DNA of 64,000 nucleotides from Deinococcus indicus. Its GTDB lineage: Bacteria > Deinococcota > Deinococci > Deinococcales > Deinococcaceae. A program made the position numbers and the translations under genes. Numbering within the stretch: the first letter of the stretch is position 1; every line of letters starts with the position of its first letter. The notes below the pieces were generated by a model. It had not been told where the DNA came from and did no database searches. It was given only the letters and a program-made list of their open reading frames with translations. Of the stretch, positions 45,786 through 55,632 are shown piece by piece. The stretch covers positions 186,001 through 250,000 of the forward strand of contig NZ_NHMK01000010.1 in assembly GCF_002198095.1 (NCBI RefSeq), in the 5' to 3' direction.

Positions 45786-45986
45786 ATGACCCGCAAGATG
45801 ACCGTTCAAAAGTACCGTCTGGGCGAGGAACCCCGTGAGCGTGAGTACTGGCTGACCCGCACGCCGGAGGAGCGCTTCATGGAGGTGTTCCGCCTGCGTG
45901 CCATGTGGGGCGCGGCTCAGACACCCATGGTACGTGAGGTGACGAGCGTTCACCGCTTGGGCGAGAAGGGGAAGAAAGGACCGTGA
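45786..45986 (+). CDS. Small orphan protein with YWL-PEER motif
   Basis: A 66-residue protein from ATG 45786, with AGGAG ten bases upstream. The sequence KYRLGEEPREREYWLTRTPEERFMEVFRLR resembles small proteins that are commonly encoded next to a nucleotidyltransferase of about 180 residues. No such partner is present here; hypA follows. It is strongly basic at both ends. Function unknown; it may be a remnant of a two-gene module. Confidence 0.6.
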   Translation: MTRKMTVQKYRLGEEPREREYWLTRTPEERFMEVFRLRAMWGAAQTPMVREVTSVHRLGEKGKKGP

Positions 45987-45992
45987 GCCCAA

Positions 45993-46355
45993 GTGCATGA
46001 GGCGTCCATTGCCCTGTCGCTGATCGACGTGGCGTCCGAGGTGCTGCGTGAGAACGGCGCGGCGCGGGCGTCGGCACTGACGGTACGGGTGGGCGCGTGG
46101 TCGAGCGTGGTGCCGGAGGCGCTGACGGCGGCTTTTCCGGCCTGCGCGGCGGGGACGCCCTTGGAGGGCGCGCGCCTGAGCGTCGTGACGGTGCCGGGCG
46201 TGGGCGAGTGCCCGACCCACGGGCCGGTGACGCTGGACGTGAGACAGGGCCTGCGCTGCCCTGAGTGCGGCGCGCCGACGCCCACGCTGCTGGCGGGTGA
46301 CGAACTGGAGCTGGACGAGATCGAACTGGCTGAACCTGATCTGGAGGACCTATGA
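45993..46355 (+). CDS. hypA: Nickel metallochaperone HypA, probably serving urease
   Basis: A 120-residue protein from GTG 45993. It begins MHEASIALSLID, whose Met-His-Glu N-terminus binds nickel in HypA. The zinc loop reads CPTH-x12-CPEC, with His in place of the second Cys of the usual CxxC-x12-CxxC. HypA delivers nickel to hydrogenase and, in Helicobacter, to urease. No hydrogenase gene is in the window, so urease is the probable client. It is translationally coupled to hypB (ATGA). Confidence 0.88.
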   Translation: MHEASIALSLIDVASEVLRENGAARASALTVRVGAWSSVVPEALTAAFPACAAGTPLEGARLSVVTVPGVGECPTHGPVTLDVRQGLRCPECGAPTPTLLAGDELELDEIELAEPDLEDL

Positions 46356-47014
46356 CGGCAACGAACCCGCGCATCGTGACGGTGCGGCAGAACATCCTGA
46401 AGGCGAACGACCACACGGCAGCCGAGAATCGCGCCACCTTCGCGGCGGCGGGCGTGCGGGCGATCAATCTGGCGAGCAGTCCCGGTGCGGGCAAGACGGC
46501 GCTGCTGGAACGCACGCTGCGGGATCTGGCGGGGCAGGTGAGCATGGCGGTCGCGGTGGGGGACCTCGCGACCGAGAACGACGCGGCGCGGCTGCGGCAG
46601 CACGGCGCGCAGGCCGAGCAGATCGTCACGGGGACCATCTGCCATCTGGACGCGGCGATGGTGCAGGCGGTGCTGCCGCGTTTCGATCTGGCGGGGCTGG
46701 AGGTGCTGTTCCTGGAGAACGTGGGGAATCTGGTGTGCCCCAGTTCGTACGATCTGGGCGAGGCGGCCCGCGCGGTGCTGATCAGCACGACCGAGGGCGA
46801 GGACAAGCCGCTGAAGTACCCGACGATGTTCAACACGGCGGACGTCGTGGTGATCACGAAGATGGACCTCGCGGACGCGGTGGGCTTCGACCGGGACCTG
46901 TGCCGGGAGAACATTGATCGGGCGCGGCCCGGCGTGCCGGTCATCGAGCTGAGCAGCCGCAGCGGTGTGGGCCTGGACACGTGGTTCGCGTTCGTGCGGG
47001 GCGAAGGGGCGTGA
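46352..47014 (+). CDS. hypB: Nickel-insertion GTPase HypB
   Basis: A 220-residue SIMIBI GTPase. P loop LASSPGAGKTALLERTL; metal-binding Cys97-His98 in TGTICHLDA; EVLFLENVGNLVCPSSYDLGE and VVITKMDLAD (guanine specificity). There is no N-terminal His-rich stretch or CxxCGC high-affinity site, so it is a short HypB without nickel storage. It overlaps hypA upstream and ureE downstream. Confidence 0.93.
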   Translation: MTATNPRIVTVRQNILKANDHTAAENRATFAAAGVRAINLASSPGAGKTALLERTLRDLAGQVSMAVAVGDLATENDAARLRQHGAQAEQIVTGTICHLDAAMVQAVLPRFDLAGLEVLFLENVGNLVCPSSYDLGEAARAVLISTTEGEDKPLKYPTMFNTADVVVITKMDLADAVGFDRDLCRENIDRARPGVPVIELSSRSGVGLDTWFAFVRGEGA

Positions 47015-47466
47015 CCCGTCTGTCCGGGCTGCGCCGCCCGGTCCTGGGCACGGTCACGGCGGCAGGCGAGGTGGCGGGCGATGTGGTCCGCGTCCCCATG
47101 ACGGCCGCCGATCGCCGCCGGGTGCGCCGCCGCCTGCGCGCCCCGGACGGCGTGGAGCTGCTGCTGGCGCTGCCGACCGGGACGGTCCTCACGCCGGGCA
47201 CGCCGCTGGAGGTGCGGGGCGGCGTGACTTACGTCGTGGCCGCCGCCCCAGAGGACGTGGCAGTCGTCACGCCGCGCACGCTGGCTGAGGCGGCGGCGCT
47301 GGGGCACGCGGTGGGCAACCTGCACCGTGACCTCGTGCCGGACGGGGGGGCGTTCCTGGCACTGTGGGACGCGCCGCTGGAGCTGCTGCTGACGCGGCTG
47401 GGCGTGCCGTTCACGCGCGAGGAGCGGGCGTTTCATGGTCGCCCGTCCTGGGAGCACGAGTCGTGA
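47011..47466 (+). CDS. ureE: Urease accessory protein UreE (nickel carrier)
   Basis: A 151-residue protein from GTG 47011, overlapping the hypB stop. LLLALPTGTVLTPGTPLEV is the N-terminal peptide-binding domain end, and LGHAVGNLHRDLV carries the conserved dimer-interface nickel His (residue 105). The C-terminus is short and has no His-rich tail, so only the central nickel site is present. It brings nickel to the UreDFG complex. Confidence 0.9.
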   Translation: MTRLSGLRRPVLGTVTAAGEVAGDVVRVPMTAADRRRVRRRLRAPDGVELLLALPTGTVLTPGTPLEVRGGVTYVVAAAPEDVAVVTPRTLAEAAALGHAVGNLHRDLVPDGGAFLALWDAPLELLLTRLGVPFTREERAFHGRPSWEHES

Positions 47467-48107
47467 CACTGCTGCGCCTGCTGCAACTGTCGGATTCGGC
47501 GTTCCCCACCGGGGCGTATGCGTTCAGTGACGGGCTGGAGACGCTGACGACGCGCGGCGAGGTCCACACGCCCGGCGACCTGACGGCGTTCCTGGCGGGG
47601 CAGCTGACGCACGGGTGGGGCGCCCAGGACGCGCCTGCCTGTGCGCTGGCATGGGGCGCCGATCCCGCCACGCTGGCGGAACTGGACGAGCTACTGGACG
47701 ACCTGAAGCTCGTGCCGGGGCCGCGCGCGGCGAGCACGCGGGTCGGGGCGAACCTGCGCCGCGCCGCCACGCACCTCTGGCCGGACGTCGTGGGCGACCT
47801 GCCCGCCACCCGGCACCACGCCACCACCTTCGCCCTGCTGGGGCACGCGCTCGGTGCCCCGCGCGCGGACACCGTCACGGCGTTCGTGAGCGGCTGGCTG
47901 CTGGGCCGCGCCACCTCCGCCACGCGCCTGATGAAACTCGGTGGGCTGGACGCCCAGCGCTGCGCCGCCCACTGCGGACACGCCGCGCAGGCCTGCGTCC
48001 ACGCGGCCCTGCACGCCACGCCGGATGACCTCTGCACCTTTACCCCGCACCTGGACGTCGCCGCCAGTGAGCAGCCCGGCCTGAACGCGCGGCTGTTCCA
48101 GACCTGA
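47463..48107 (+). CDS. ureF: Urease accessory protein UreF
   Basis: A 214-residue helical protein from GTG 47463, overlapping the ureE stop. LLQLSDSAFPTGAYAFSDGLE at the N-terminus is the family signature, and RLMKLGGLDAQR is in the C-terminal half. UreF binds UreD and UreG and gates GTP-dependent nickel insertion. A longer open frame to 47364 overlaps ureE and was rejected. Confidence 0.93.
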   Translation: MTLLRLLQLSDSAFPTGAYAFSDGLETLTTRGEVHTPGDLTAFLAGQLTHGWGAQDAPACALAWGADPATLAELDELLDDLKLVPGPRAASTRVGANLRRAATHLWPDVVGDLPATRHHATTFALLGHALGAPRADTVTAFVSGWLLGRATSATRLMKLGGLDAQRCAAHCGHAAQACVHAALHATPDDLCTFTPHLDVAASEQPGLNARLFQT

Positions 48108-48122
48108 ATCCAAGGAGACACC

Positions 48123-48797
48123 ATGACCCATCCCAATCCTTCCTCTCCCCTGCGGATCGGCGTGGGCGGCCCGGTTGGCAGCGGCAAGACGGCGCTACTG
48201 GAGGCGCTGTGCCGCGCGCTGCGGGACCGCTACGAGCTGGCCGTCATCACGAACGACATCTACACCTTCGAGGACCAGCGGATCCTGACGGCGGCGGCCG
48301 CGCTGCCCGCCGACCGCATCCGGGGCGTGCAGACGGGCGGCTGCCCGCACACCGCAATCCGCGAGGACACCTCGCTGAATCAGGAGGCGGCCGAGGCGCT
48401 GACCGCCGGGTACCCGGGCCTGGAGCTGCTGTTCATCGAGTCGGGCGGGGACAACCTCGCATCCAGCTTCTCGCCGGAGCTGGTGGACGCGTGGATGTTC
48501 GTGCTGGACGTGTCCGGCGGCGAGAAGGTGCCGCGCAAGGGCGGGCCCGGTGTCCGTGCGAGCGACCTGCTGGTGATCAACAAGACGGACCTCGCGCCGC
48601 TGGTCGGGGCGGACCTGCGCGTGATGGACGCCGACGCGCGGGCCGGGCGCACGGTGGGAGGCGAGGTGCGGCCCTTCGTGTTCACGAACCTGAAAAGCGG
48701 TGAGGGGCTGGCGGACGTGATCGCGTGGATCGAGCATGACCTGCTGTTCCGGGACGTGCCGCCGCCCCGGCTGGGCTGGCAGGGAGCGTCCCCCTGA
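48123..48797 (+). CDS. ureG: Urease accessory GTPase UreG
   Basis: A 224-residue SIMIBI GTPase from ATG 48123, after AAGGAGA. P loop [29 protein letters not shown]; the metal-binding [25 protein letters not shown] and [19 protein letters not shown] hydrolysis by UreG drives nickel transfer into apo-urease. Its stop overlaps the CTG proposed as the ureD start. Confidence 0.97.
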   Translation: MTHPNPSSPLRIGVGGPVGSGKTALLEALCRALRDRYELAVITNDIYTFEDQRILTAAAALPADRIRGVQTGGCPHTAIREDTSLNQEAAEALTAGYPGLELLFIESGGDNLASSFSPELVDAWMFVLDVSGGEKVPRKGGPGVRASDLLVINKTDLAPLVGADLRVMDADARAGRTVGGEVRPFVFTNLKSGEGLADVIAWIEHDLLFRDVPPPRLGWQGASP

Positions 48798-49594
48798 GCC
48801 TGCTCGCCCGCACCCGCACCGGTGTCCTGCACCTGCACTTCGGCGTGCGGGGCGGGCGCACCGCGCTGCTGCGCGACACGCAGAAGGCGCCGTTGATGGT
48901 CATCCGGCCCTTCGAGCTGCCGTGCGGGACGCTGATGGTCTTCATCGTGAACCCGACCGGAGGCGTGCTGGGCGGCGATCACGCCGAGATCCGCGTGACG
49001 GTGGAGGGCGGCGCGCGGGTGCTGATCCTCACGCAGTCCGCCACGCGCGTTCAGCCGTCGCCGGACGGGCGGCCCGCCACGCAGGACATCCGGTTTCAGG
49101 TGGCGGCAGGCGCGCGGCTGGAATTCCACCCGGAACGCACGATTCCCTTCGCCGGCAGCGCGTTCGCACAGACCCTGACCGCCGAGTTGGAGAGCGGGGC
49201 GCAGTTCGCACTGACCGAGACGCTCGCCTCGGGCCGGGTGCAGACCGGCGAGCGGCTGGCCTTCGCGTCTTACGAGAGTGGCGTGCAGGTCAGTGTCGCG
49301 GGGCGGCGGGTGTATCTCGACCGGCAGCGCCTCGTGCCGGGCCCGCTGACCCGCGCGCCAGGCGTGTGGGGCGGGCAGGACTATCAGGCGTCCGGCGTGT
49401 TCGTGGGCGGCCCGGTCCCGGTGGATCTGCCGGGAACGCCGGGCGTCCTGGCCTCCGGCGTGTCGGCGGGCGGCGCGGTGTGGCTGCGTGGCGTGGCGGC
49501 CAGGGGACCGGACCTGGACCGGGCGTTGCTGGGCGCGCGTGAGTCCCTGCGGCGGCAGTTGTGGAACGCGCCGCCGGTGCAGGTGCGGCGCTGA
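48794..49594 (+). CDS. ureD: Urease accessory protein UreD, probable CTG start
   Basis: A 266-residue protein if translation begins at CTG 48794, which overlaps the ureG TGA exactly as ATG/GTG starts overlap stops elsewhere in this operon. The first GTG in frame (48845) would remove residues [17 protein letters not shown] that belong to the conserved UreD N-terminal strand. [37 protein letters not shown] and [11 protein letters not shown] are family motifs. UreD is the scaffold and nickel tunnel between UreFG and urease. It is the last gene of the operon. Confidence 0.88.
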   Translation: MSLLARTRTGVLHLHFGVRGGRTALLRDTQKAPLMVIRPFELPCGTLMVFIVNPTGGVLGGDHAEIRVTVEGGARVLILTQSATRVQPSPDGRPATQDIRFQVAAGARLEFHPERTIPFAGSAFAQTLTAELESGAQFALTETLASGRVQTGERLAFASYESGVQVSVAGRRVYLDRQRLVPGPLTRAPGVWGGQDYQASGVFVGGPVPVDLPGTPGVLASGVSAGGAVWLRGVAARGPDLDRALLGARESLRRQLWNAPPVQVRR

Positions 49595-49651
49595 AGCCCG
49601 CGCCCCGTCCGGCTCTCTCCTGCACGTGGCCCTCTCCTGCACGGGGCGCGC

Positions 49652-49657
49652 TACAGT
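49652..49657 (+). promoter_or_regulatory. -10 box (TACAGT) for the GH42 gene
   Basis: TACAGT lies about 64 bases before ATG 49721, leaving a leader with a proper Shine-Dalgarno site. This gene therefore seems not to be leaderless. Confidence 0.35.
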
Positions 49658-49720
49658 CCGGTGCGTGACAGCAGGGGCCTGCCGCGCAGCGTCGCCAGGG
49701 CCGTGAGGGGGAGGGACGGA

Positions 49721-51799
49721 ATGTTCGATATTCGTCGGTTCGGCGGCGTGATCTACGGAGCGGATTACAACCCGGAGCAGTGGCCGCGTGAAGTCTGGGC
49801 CGAGGACGTGCGCCTGATGAGCGAGGCTGGCGTGAATCTGGTGTCGCTGGGCATCTTCTCGTGGGCGCAGCTGGAACGCGCCGAGGGCGACTTCGACTTC
49901 GGGTGGCTGGACGAGGTGATGGACCTGCTGCACGCGGGCGGCGTGGACGTGAACCTGGCGACCGCGACGGCCTCGCCGCCCCCGTGGTTCTCGCTGAAGT
50001 ACCCGGACTCCCGCCCGGTGACGGTGGACGGCGTGCGGCTGGAGGTCGGTGGGCGGCAGGGGTACTGCCCGAGCCACCCGGCGCTGCGGGAGGGCGTGGC
50101 CCGCCTGACGCGCGCCGTGGCGACCCGCTACGCCGGGCACCCGGCGCTGAAGCTGTGGCACATCAACAACGAGTACGGCTGCCACATCGACCAGTGTTTC
50201 TGCGAGCACTGCGCCCGCCGCTTCCGGGCGTGGCTGGAAGCCCGGTACGTGACCGTCGAGGCGCTGAACGAAGCGTGGGGCACCGCCTTCTGGAGTCAGC
50301 GATATACGGACTGGGCCGAGATCCAGCCGCCGCGCCGGGCGCCCACCTACGCCAACCCCACGCAGCAGCTCGACTGGCGGCGCTTTTCCAGCGACAACAT
50401 CCTGGAACTGCACACCCTGGAGCGCGGCATCCTGACCGAGGTGACGCCGGACGTGCCGGCCACCACGAACTTCCTGGGATTCCTGCCGGGCCTGGATTAC
50501 TTCCGCTGGGCGCAGGAGGAGGACGTGGTGTCCCTGGACGCCTACCCGGACCCCGGCCTGCCGGACTCGCACCTGGAGGCGGGCATGGTGTTCGACCTGA
50601 CCCGTTCGCTGGGCGGCGGGAACCGCTGGATCCTGATGGAGCAGGCGACGAGCGCCGTGAACTGGCGCACCCGCAACGCGCCCAAGGCGCCGGGGCAGAT
50701 GCGGATGCTCAACCACCTCGCGCTGGCGAAGGGAGCGAGCGGGATCATGTTCTTCCAGTGGCGGGCGTCGAAGGCGGGCGCGGAGAAGTTCCACAGCGGC
50801 CTCGTGCAGCACGTCGGGCCGCAGCAGTCGCGGGTGTGGCGGGAGGTGACGGACTTCGGCGCGGAACTGCGCGGGCTGACGCCCCTGCTGGACGCCCGCG
50901 TGCCCGCGCGGGTCGCGGTGATGTTCGACTGGCATAACTGGTGGGCGCTGAACATCGACAGCAAACCCGGCGTGCTGCCGCTGCTGCCGCTGCTCGGCCG
51001 CTGGTACGCCGCGCTGCGCTCGCTTGGACAGAACGTGGATTTCGTCGCGCCGGGCGGCGACCTCGGCGCGTACGACGTGGTCGTCCTGCCGAACCTGTAC
51101 CTGATGGACGGGGCGACCGGCGCGGACCTGCGGGCCTTCACGCAGCGCGGCGGGCACCTGATCGCCGGGTACTTCACGGGCGTCGTGGACGGCCAGGAAC
51201 ACGTTCACCTGGGCGGGTACGGCGGGCCGCTGCGCGACGTACTGGGCCTGTGGGTCGAGGAATGGGACGTGCTGCTGCACGGGCAGACGAACACCGTCAC
51301 CATAGGCGATCAGACCGTGACCGTCACCGACTGGTGCGACGTGCTGCACCTGGATGGCGCCGAAGCCGTCGCGACGTACGGGGAACGCTTCTACGCCGGT
51401 CAGGCCGCCGTGACCCGCCACGCCACCGGGCAGGGGCAGGCGTGGTACGTGGGCACCGAACTGCCCGCCGATACCCTGCGGAACGTGCTGCGCGGCGTGC
51501 TGGACGGTGCGGGCGTGCCGCACACGGACCTGCCGGTCACGCTGGACCTGAGCGTCTCGCAGCTGCCGGACGGTTCGCAGATCCTGCACCTGCTCAGCGC
51601 CGACCCGCAGGTCACGCAGCGGGTGCAGGTCCCGGTCGGCGGCCACTTCTTCCCCGCCCGGCCCGGAGGTGACGAGGTCGGCACGCAGGTGGACCTCGCG
51701 CCGTTCAGCGTCACCCTGATCCACTACCCCGGCCCGGTGGACGTGAGCGGCGTGAAGGTCGGCGGCGCGGCAGCGACCCGCGTGCCCCCCGGCGCCTGA
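49721..51799 (+). CDS. GH42 beta-galactosidase
   Basis: A 692-residue protein from ATG 49721, after GGGGGAGGGA. FGGVIYGADYNPEQWP opens the TIM barrel. The acid/base is Glu 151 (WHINNEYGCH) and the nucleophile is Glu 307 (WILMEQATS). The GCHIDQCFCEHCARRF cluster of four Cys fits the GH42 zinc site. A trimerisation domain (about 390-610) and a small C-terminal beta domain follow. There is no signal peptide. It hydrolyses terminal beta-galactosides in the cytoplasm. A GTG at 49661 is in frame, but it lies only three bases after a TACAGT box and has no ribosome site. Confidence 0.93.
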   Translation: MFDIRRFGGVIYGADYNPEQWPREVWAEDVRLMSEAGVNLVSLGIFSWAQLERAEGDFDFGWLDEVMDLLHAGGVDVNLATATASPPPWFSLKYPDSRPVTVDGVRLEVGGRQGYCPSHPALREGVARLTRAVATRYAGHPALKLWHINNEYGCHIDQCFCEHCARRFRAWLEARYVTVEALNEAWGTAFWSQRYTDWAEIQPPRRAPTYANPTQQLDWRRFSSDNILELHTLERGILTEVTPDVPATTNFLGFLPGLDYFRWAQEEDVVSLDAYPDPGLPDSHLEAGMVFDLTRSLGGGNRWILMEQATSAVNWRTRNAPKAPGQMRMLNHLALAKGASGIMFFQWRASKAGAEKFHSGLVQHVGPQQSRVWREVTDFGAELRGLTPLLDARVPARVAVMFDWHNWWALNIDSKPGVLPLLPLLGRWYAALRSLGQNVDFVAPGGDLGAYDVVVLPNLYLMDGATGADLRAFTQRGGHLIAGYFTGVVDGQEHVHLGGYGGPLRDVLGLWVEEWDVLLHGQTNTVTIGDQTVTVTDWCDVLHLDGAEAVATYGERFYAGQAAVTRHATGQGQAWYVGTELPADTLRNVLRGVLDGAGVPHTDLPVTLDLSVSQLPDGSQILHLLSADPQVTQRVQVPVGGHFFPARPGGDEVGTQVDLAPFSVTLIHYPGPVDVSGVKVGGAAATRVPPGA

Positions 51800-51816
51800 C
51801 CGGGAATCTGCCCGGC

Positions 51817-51844
51817 ACGCGGCCCGCTCCGGAGTGGGCCGCGT
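51817..51844. terminator. Bidirectional hairpin between GH42 and PAAR genes
   Basis: ACGCGGCCC (51817-51825) pairs perfectly with GGGCCGCGT (51836-51844), and the inner CTCC/GGAG pair extends the stem. It lies between two converging genes. Confidence 0.65.
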
Positions 51845-51847
51845 ACG

Positions 51848-52135
51848 TCAGCCGCCGATGTTCACGGTGGGCGCCCCGGCGCTGATGACCCCGCCGTGCG
51901 CGGTGCTGTCGCCCACGCGGGCGGCGGGGCGGCCGTTGATGAATACGGTGGCGCTGCCGCGCACGATGGAGTCCGGCGGCCCCTGGCACACGCATGTGTC
52001 CCCGGCGCGGGCGGCGGGTTGCCGGCCGATCAGGACGTTGGGACTGCCGGCCGCGACAGGCCCGCCGACGTGCGGGGTCCAGCCGCTATACAGCGGGCAG
52101 GTGTGATGGTCTCCGGAACGGGCGGCCTGCGGCAT
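51848..52135 (-). CDS. PAAR-domain protein (orphan)
   Basis: A 95-residue protein made entirely of one PAAR domain: an N-terminal QAARSGDHHTCPLYSG, then GRQPAARAGDTCVCQGP and GRPAARVGDSTAHGGVI repeats, ending APTVNIGG. Such proteins form the sharp conical tip of contractile spikes (T6SS VgrG, phage tails, eCIS). No VgrG, Hcp or sheath gene is in the window, so its spike partner must be elsewhere or the gene is orphaned. A TACAGT box six bases before the ATG sets the start; the frame is open to 52315. Confidence 0.85.
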   Translation of the reverse strand: MPQAARSGDHHTCPLYSGWTPHVGGPVAAGSPNVLIGRQPAARAGDTCVCQGPPDSIVRGSATVFINGRPAARVGDSTAHGGVISAGAPTVNIGG

Positions 52136-52141
52136 GACCGT

Positions 52142-52147
52142 ACTGTA
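52142..52147 (-). promoter_or_regulatory. Leaderless -10 box (TACAGT) for the PAAR gene
   Basis: Minus-strand TACAGT is followed by six bases and ATG 52135, supporting expression as a single-gene leaderless transcript. Confidence 0.5.
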
Positions 52148-52305
52148 CGGCAGGGCGGGGTATGCCGGAAGCGCACATCGGCGACCTGCGTGGTGGCCCG
52201 GCCCGGCAGGATTCGGAGAGCGTTGAGACGGACGGTTCGACACGCCTTCGAGGGTGGGTTCGGGGGGGGTTGTGAGACAGCCTACACTGTCTGCCACCGT
52301 TATTA

Positions 52306-52317
52306 GAGTAAACACTC
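52306..52317. promoter_or_regulatory. Probable TetR operator at its own gene
   Basis: GAGTAAACACTC is an inverted repeat four bases before the tetR ATG. It shares the AGT-R-AACACT core with the palindrome at 52941-52952. This fits autoregulation. Confidence 0.55.
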
Positions 52318-52321
52318 AGGT

Positions 52322-52915
52322 ATGGCCAGACCCCGTTCCATCACCGATGAACAGATTGTCGAGGCCGCGCACGAGGTGTTCCTGGAGCAGGGATTCTCGG
52401 CCACCACCGCTGCCGTCGCGCGGCGGGCGGGGGTCTCGGAAGGCACGCTGTTCAACCGTTTCCAGTCCAAGGAAGACCTGTTCGTCGCGGCCATCGGCCT
52501 CAGAAACTACGGCCAGTGGCGCTCGCAGCTGCTGGCCAGCGTCGGGCAGGGCGAGGTTCACCGCAACCTGGAACGCGCCCTGATGTCCCTGTTGCAGGAG
52601 GCCACGCTGCTGCTGCCGAAGCTGATGGTCATGTTCTCGCGCGGGCACGACCCCAGTCACAACCCGCTGTTGCAGCGGCTGGACGACCCGGTGCGTTCGG
52701 ACGCGGACACGCTGGCCGGGTACCTCCAGGCCGAGGCGCAGCTGGGACGGGTGCGTCCGATGGACGCCGCCGTGACCTCGCTGGCCCTGATGGGCGCCGT
52801 CACTCACTACATCCACCGGGAGCAGATGCTGCCCGCGCTGGGGCGGGAGGTCGTCGATCCGGCGCGCTTCGTGCGTGGCCTGCTGGACGTCATGTGGCCC
52901 GGCCTGGAGCCCTGA
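52322..52915 (+). CDS. TetR-family repressor of the RND efflux operon
   Basis: A 197-residue protein. The N-terminal helix-turn-helix is complete: [45 protein letters not shown]. The C-terminal half is an all-helical ligand domain with no recognised family. It is encoded just upstream of, and in the same direction as, the four efflux genes. Similar palindromes before its own start and before the pump genes indicate that it represses both. The inducer is presumably a pump substrate. Confidence 0.9.
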   Translation: MARPRSITDEQIVEAAHEVFLEQGFSATTAAVARRAGVSEGTLFNRFQSKEDLFVAAIGLRNYGQWRSQLLASVGQGEVHRNLERALMSLLQEATLLLPKLMVMFSRGHDPSHNPLLQRLDDPVRSDADTLAGYLQAEAQLGRVRPMDAAVTSLALMGAVTHYIHREQMLPALGREVVDPARFVRGLLDVMWPGLEP

Positions 52916-52940
52916 AGTGACGGGTGACGGGTTTGTAAGT

Positions 52941-52952
52941 AAGTGTTCACTT
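52941..52952. promoter_or_regulatory. Probable TetR operator in the efflux operon promoter
   Basis: AAGTGTTCACTT is a 12-bp perfect palindrome 25 bases after the tetR stop. TTGTAA just before it and TAATCT just after (16-bp spacer) could be the -35 and -10 boxes, which would place the operator between them. Confidence 0.6.
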
Positions 52953-53107
52953 TTTAATCTGCCGGTCCGGGTGCGGGGTCCGACGAATGGGTGACGTACC
53001 GATCACCGCGCCCGCCTACCGTGATCATGCGCCCTCCTGTCCCGCCCGCATGTAGCCGGGCTTCCCCGCCGTCCCCCTCCGCCCCCGAGTTCCCCGAGGT
53101 TCCCCCA

Positions 53108-54588
53108 ATGCCCCAGTCCAAGTTTCCACCGCCCCAGCCGGCCGGTCGCCTGCGCCGCCGGACGCTGCTGCTGGGCCTCAGCCTACTCGCGGCGGCCCAG
53201 GCGCAGCAGACTCCCACCACGCCCGCGCCACTGGCGACCCCTGCCTCTCCCCTGCCGGCCGCCTCTCCCCTGTCCGCCGTCACGGTCGCTCCGGAATTCG
53301 CGGAGTTGCTGGCGGCGCTGCGCCGCTCGCCCGACTGGCGGGCCGCCGACCTGAAGTTCCGTTCTGCGCAGCTGACGCTCGACAGCGCCCGCACCCGCGC
53401 GGGCCTGAACCTGACCGCCGGCGCGGACGCCTCGCTGACACGCTTTCCCTGGGAGGGCGGCAGCTGGACCGGCGCGACCACCCTGACCGTCACGGCCGGC
53501 CTGAGTGTCCTGCCCTGGTCGGCGGCGCTTGAGGGTGTGCGCGGCGCGCAGCGCGCCCTGGACAGCGCCGCCGTGGAACTGCGCGCGACCCGCGCCGCCC
53601 TGACCCTCCAGGCCGCGCAGGCGTACGAGACGGCCCGCAGCGCCGCCGCCGCCCAGGAACTGGCCGACGCGCAACTGGCGCTCGCGACCCGGCAACTGGA
53701 AGTGGCGCAGGCGCAGCGCACCCAGGGCCTCCTGCCGGCCGAGGCGGTCCTGGGCCAGCAGGCCGCGCTGGAAAATGCGCGGGCCGCGCAGGGACGCGCG
53801 GGCCGCGCCGCCGCGCAGGCCACCCGCGCCCTGACCCGCCTGCTGGGCCAGCCGGTCACGCTGCCCGCGCAGGCCGCCGGGTTCGCGCCGCCGCCGCAGG
53901 TGACGGTCACGGACGACCTGAGCATCCTGATCGCCCGCGCGCAGCAGCGTCGGCCCGAGGTGGCCCGCGCCCGCGCCGGCCTGGGGGACGCCCAGGCCGG
54001 CCTGAGCGCCGCGCAGCTCGACGCGCGCCTGCCGGACCTGACGGCCGGTGTCCGCGCCGGGCAGCTGGTGGACGCGCAGGGCAACGCGGGGCGCACCGTG
54101 AGCGGCAGCCTGAACCTGAAGGCTGGAACGCTGGGCGCGCAGGTCAGCCTGCCGCTGCGCGACACCTCGGCCGCTCCGAACGGCGTGGCGCTGTCCCTGA
54201 GCGCCTCGCTGCCGCTGCTGGGCAGCGGGCGCGGGCTGGCCGTCACGCAGGCGGAACTCGGCGCCGCGCAGGCGCAACTGGCGCTGGACAGCGCGCTGCA
54301 GAGCGTGGAACTCGACGTGCGTTCCCGGTTCGACACCTGGACGGACGAGCGGGCCGCCCTGAACGCCGCCCGACTGAACGACGAGCAGGCCCGCACCGCG
54401 CTGGGCAGCGCCCGCGCCCGCCTGGACGCCGGGCTGATCACCACCCTCGACCTGCAACAGGCGGAACTGACCGTCCGGCAGAGCGCCCTGAACCTGACCG
54501 CGCAGCAGAACGCCGCCGCGCTGGCCGCCCTGGCCCTCGCGCAGGCCACCACCGACCTCGACCCGCTGCTCGCCACCGGAGGACCCCG

Positions 54589-54592
<4 letters not shown>
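53108..54592 (+). CDS. TolC-family outer-membrane efflux protein
   Basis: A 494-residue protein from ATG 53108. [19 protein letters not shown] near residue 20-35 is a signal peptide. The rest has the two-fold TolC pattern of long Ala/Gln-rich helices ([45 protein letters not shown]) alternating with beta-strand-like segments. It would form the outer-membrane exit duct. The leader of about 150 bases contains no other gene. The next gene encodes a second TolC-like protein. Confidence 0.87.

Positions 54593-55628
<1,036 letters not shown>

Positions 55629-55632
<4 letters not shown>

Noticed and set aside
49615..49643. Direct repeat CTCTCCTGCACG twice before the GH42 promoter
   Set aside because: Two 12-base copies 17 bases apart could be an operator, but there is no symmetry and no linked regulator, so nothing further is claimed.
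48380..51724. 1114-codon open frame on the minus strand
   Set aside because: It is antisense to ureG, ureD and the GH42 gene, with His/Arg/Gln-rich low-complexity sequence and no motif; an off-frame shadow.
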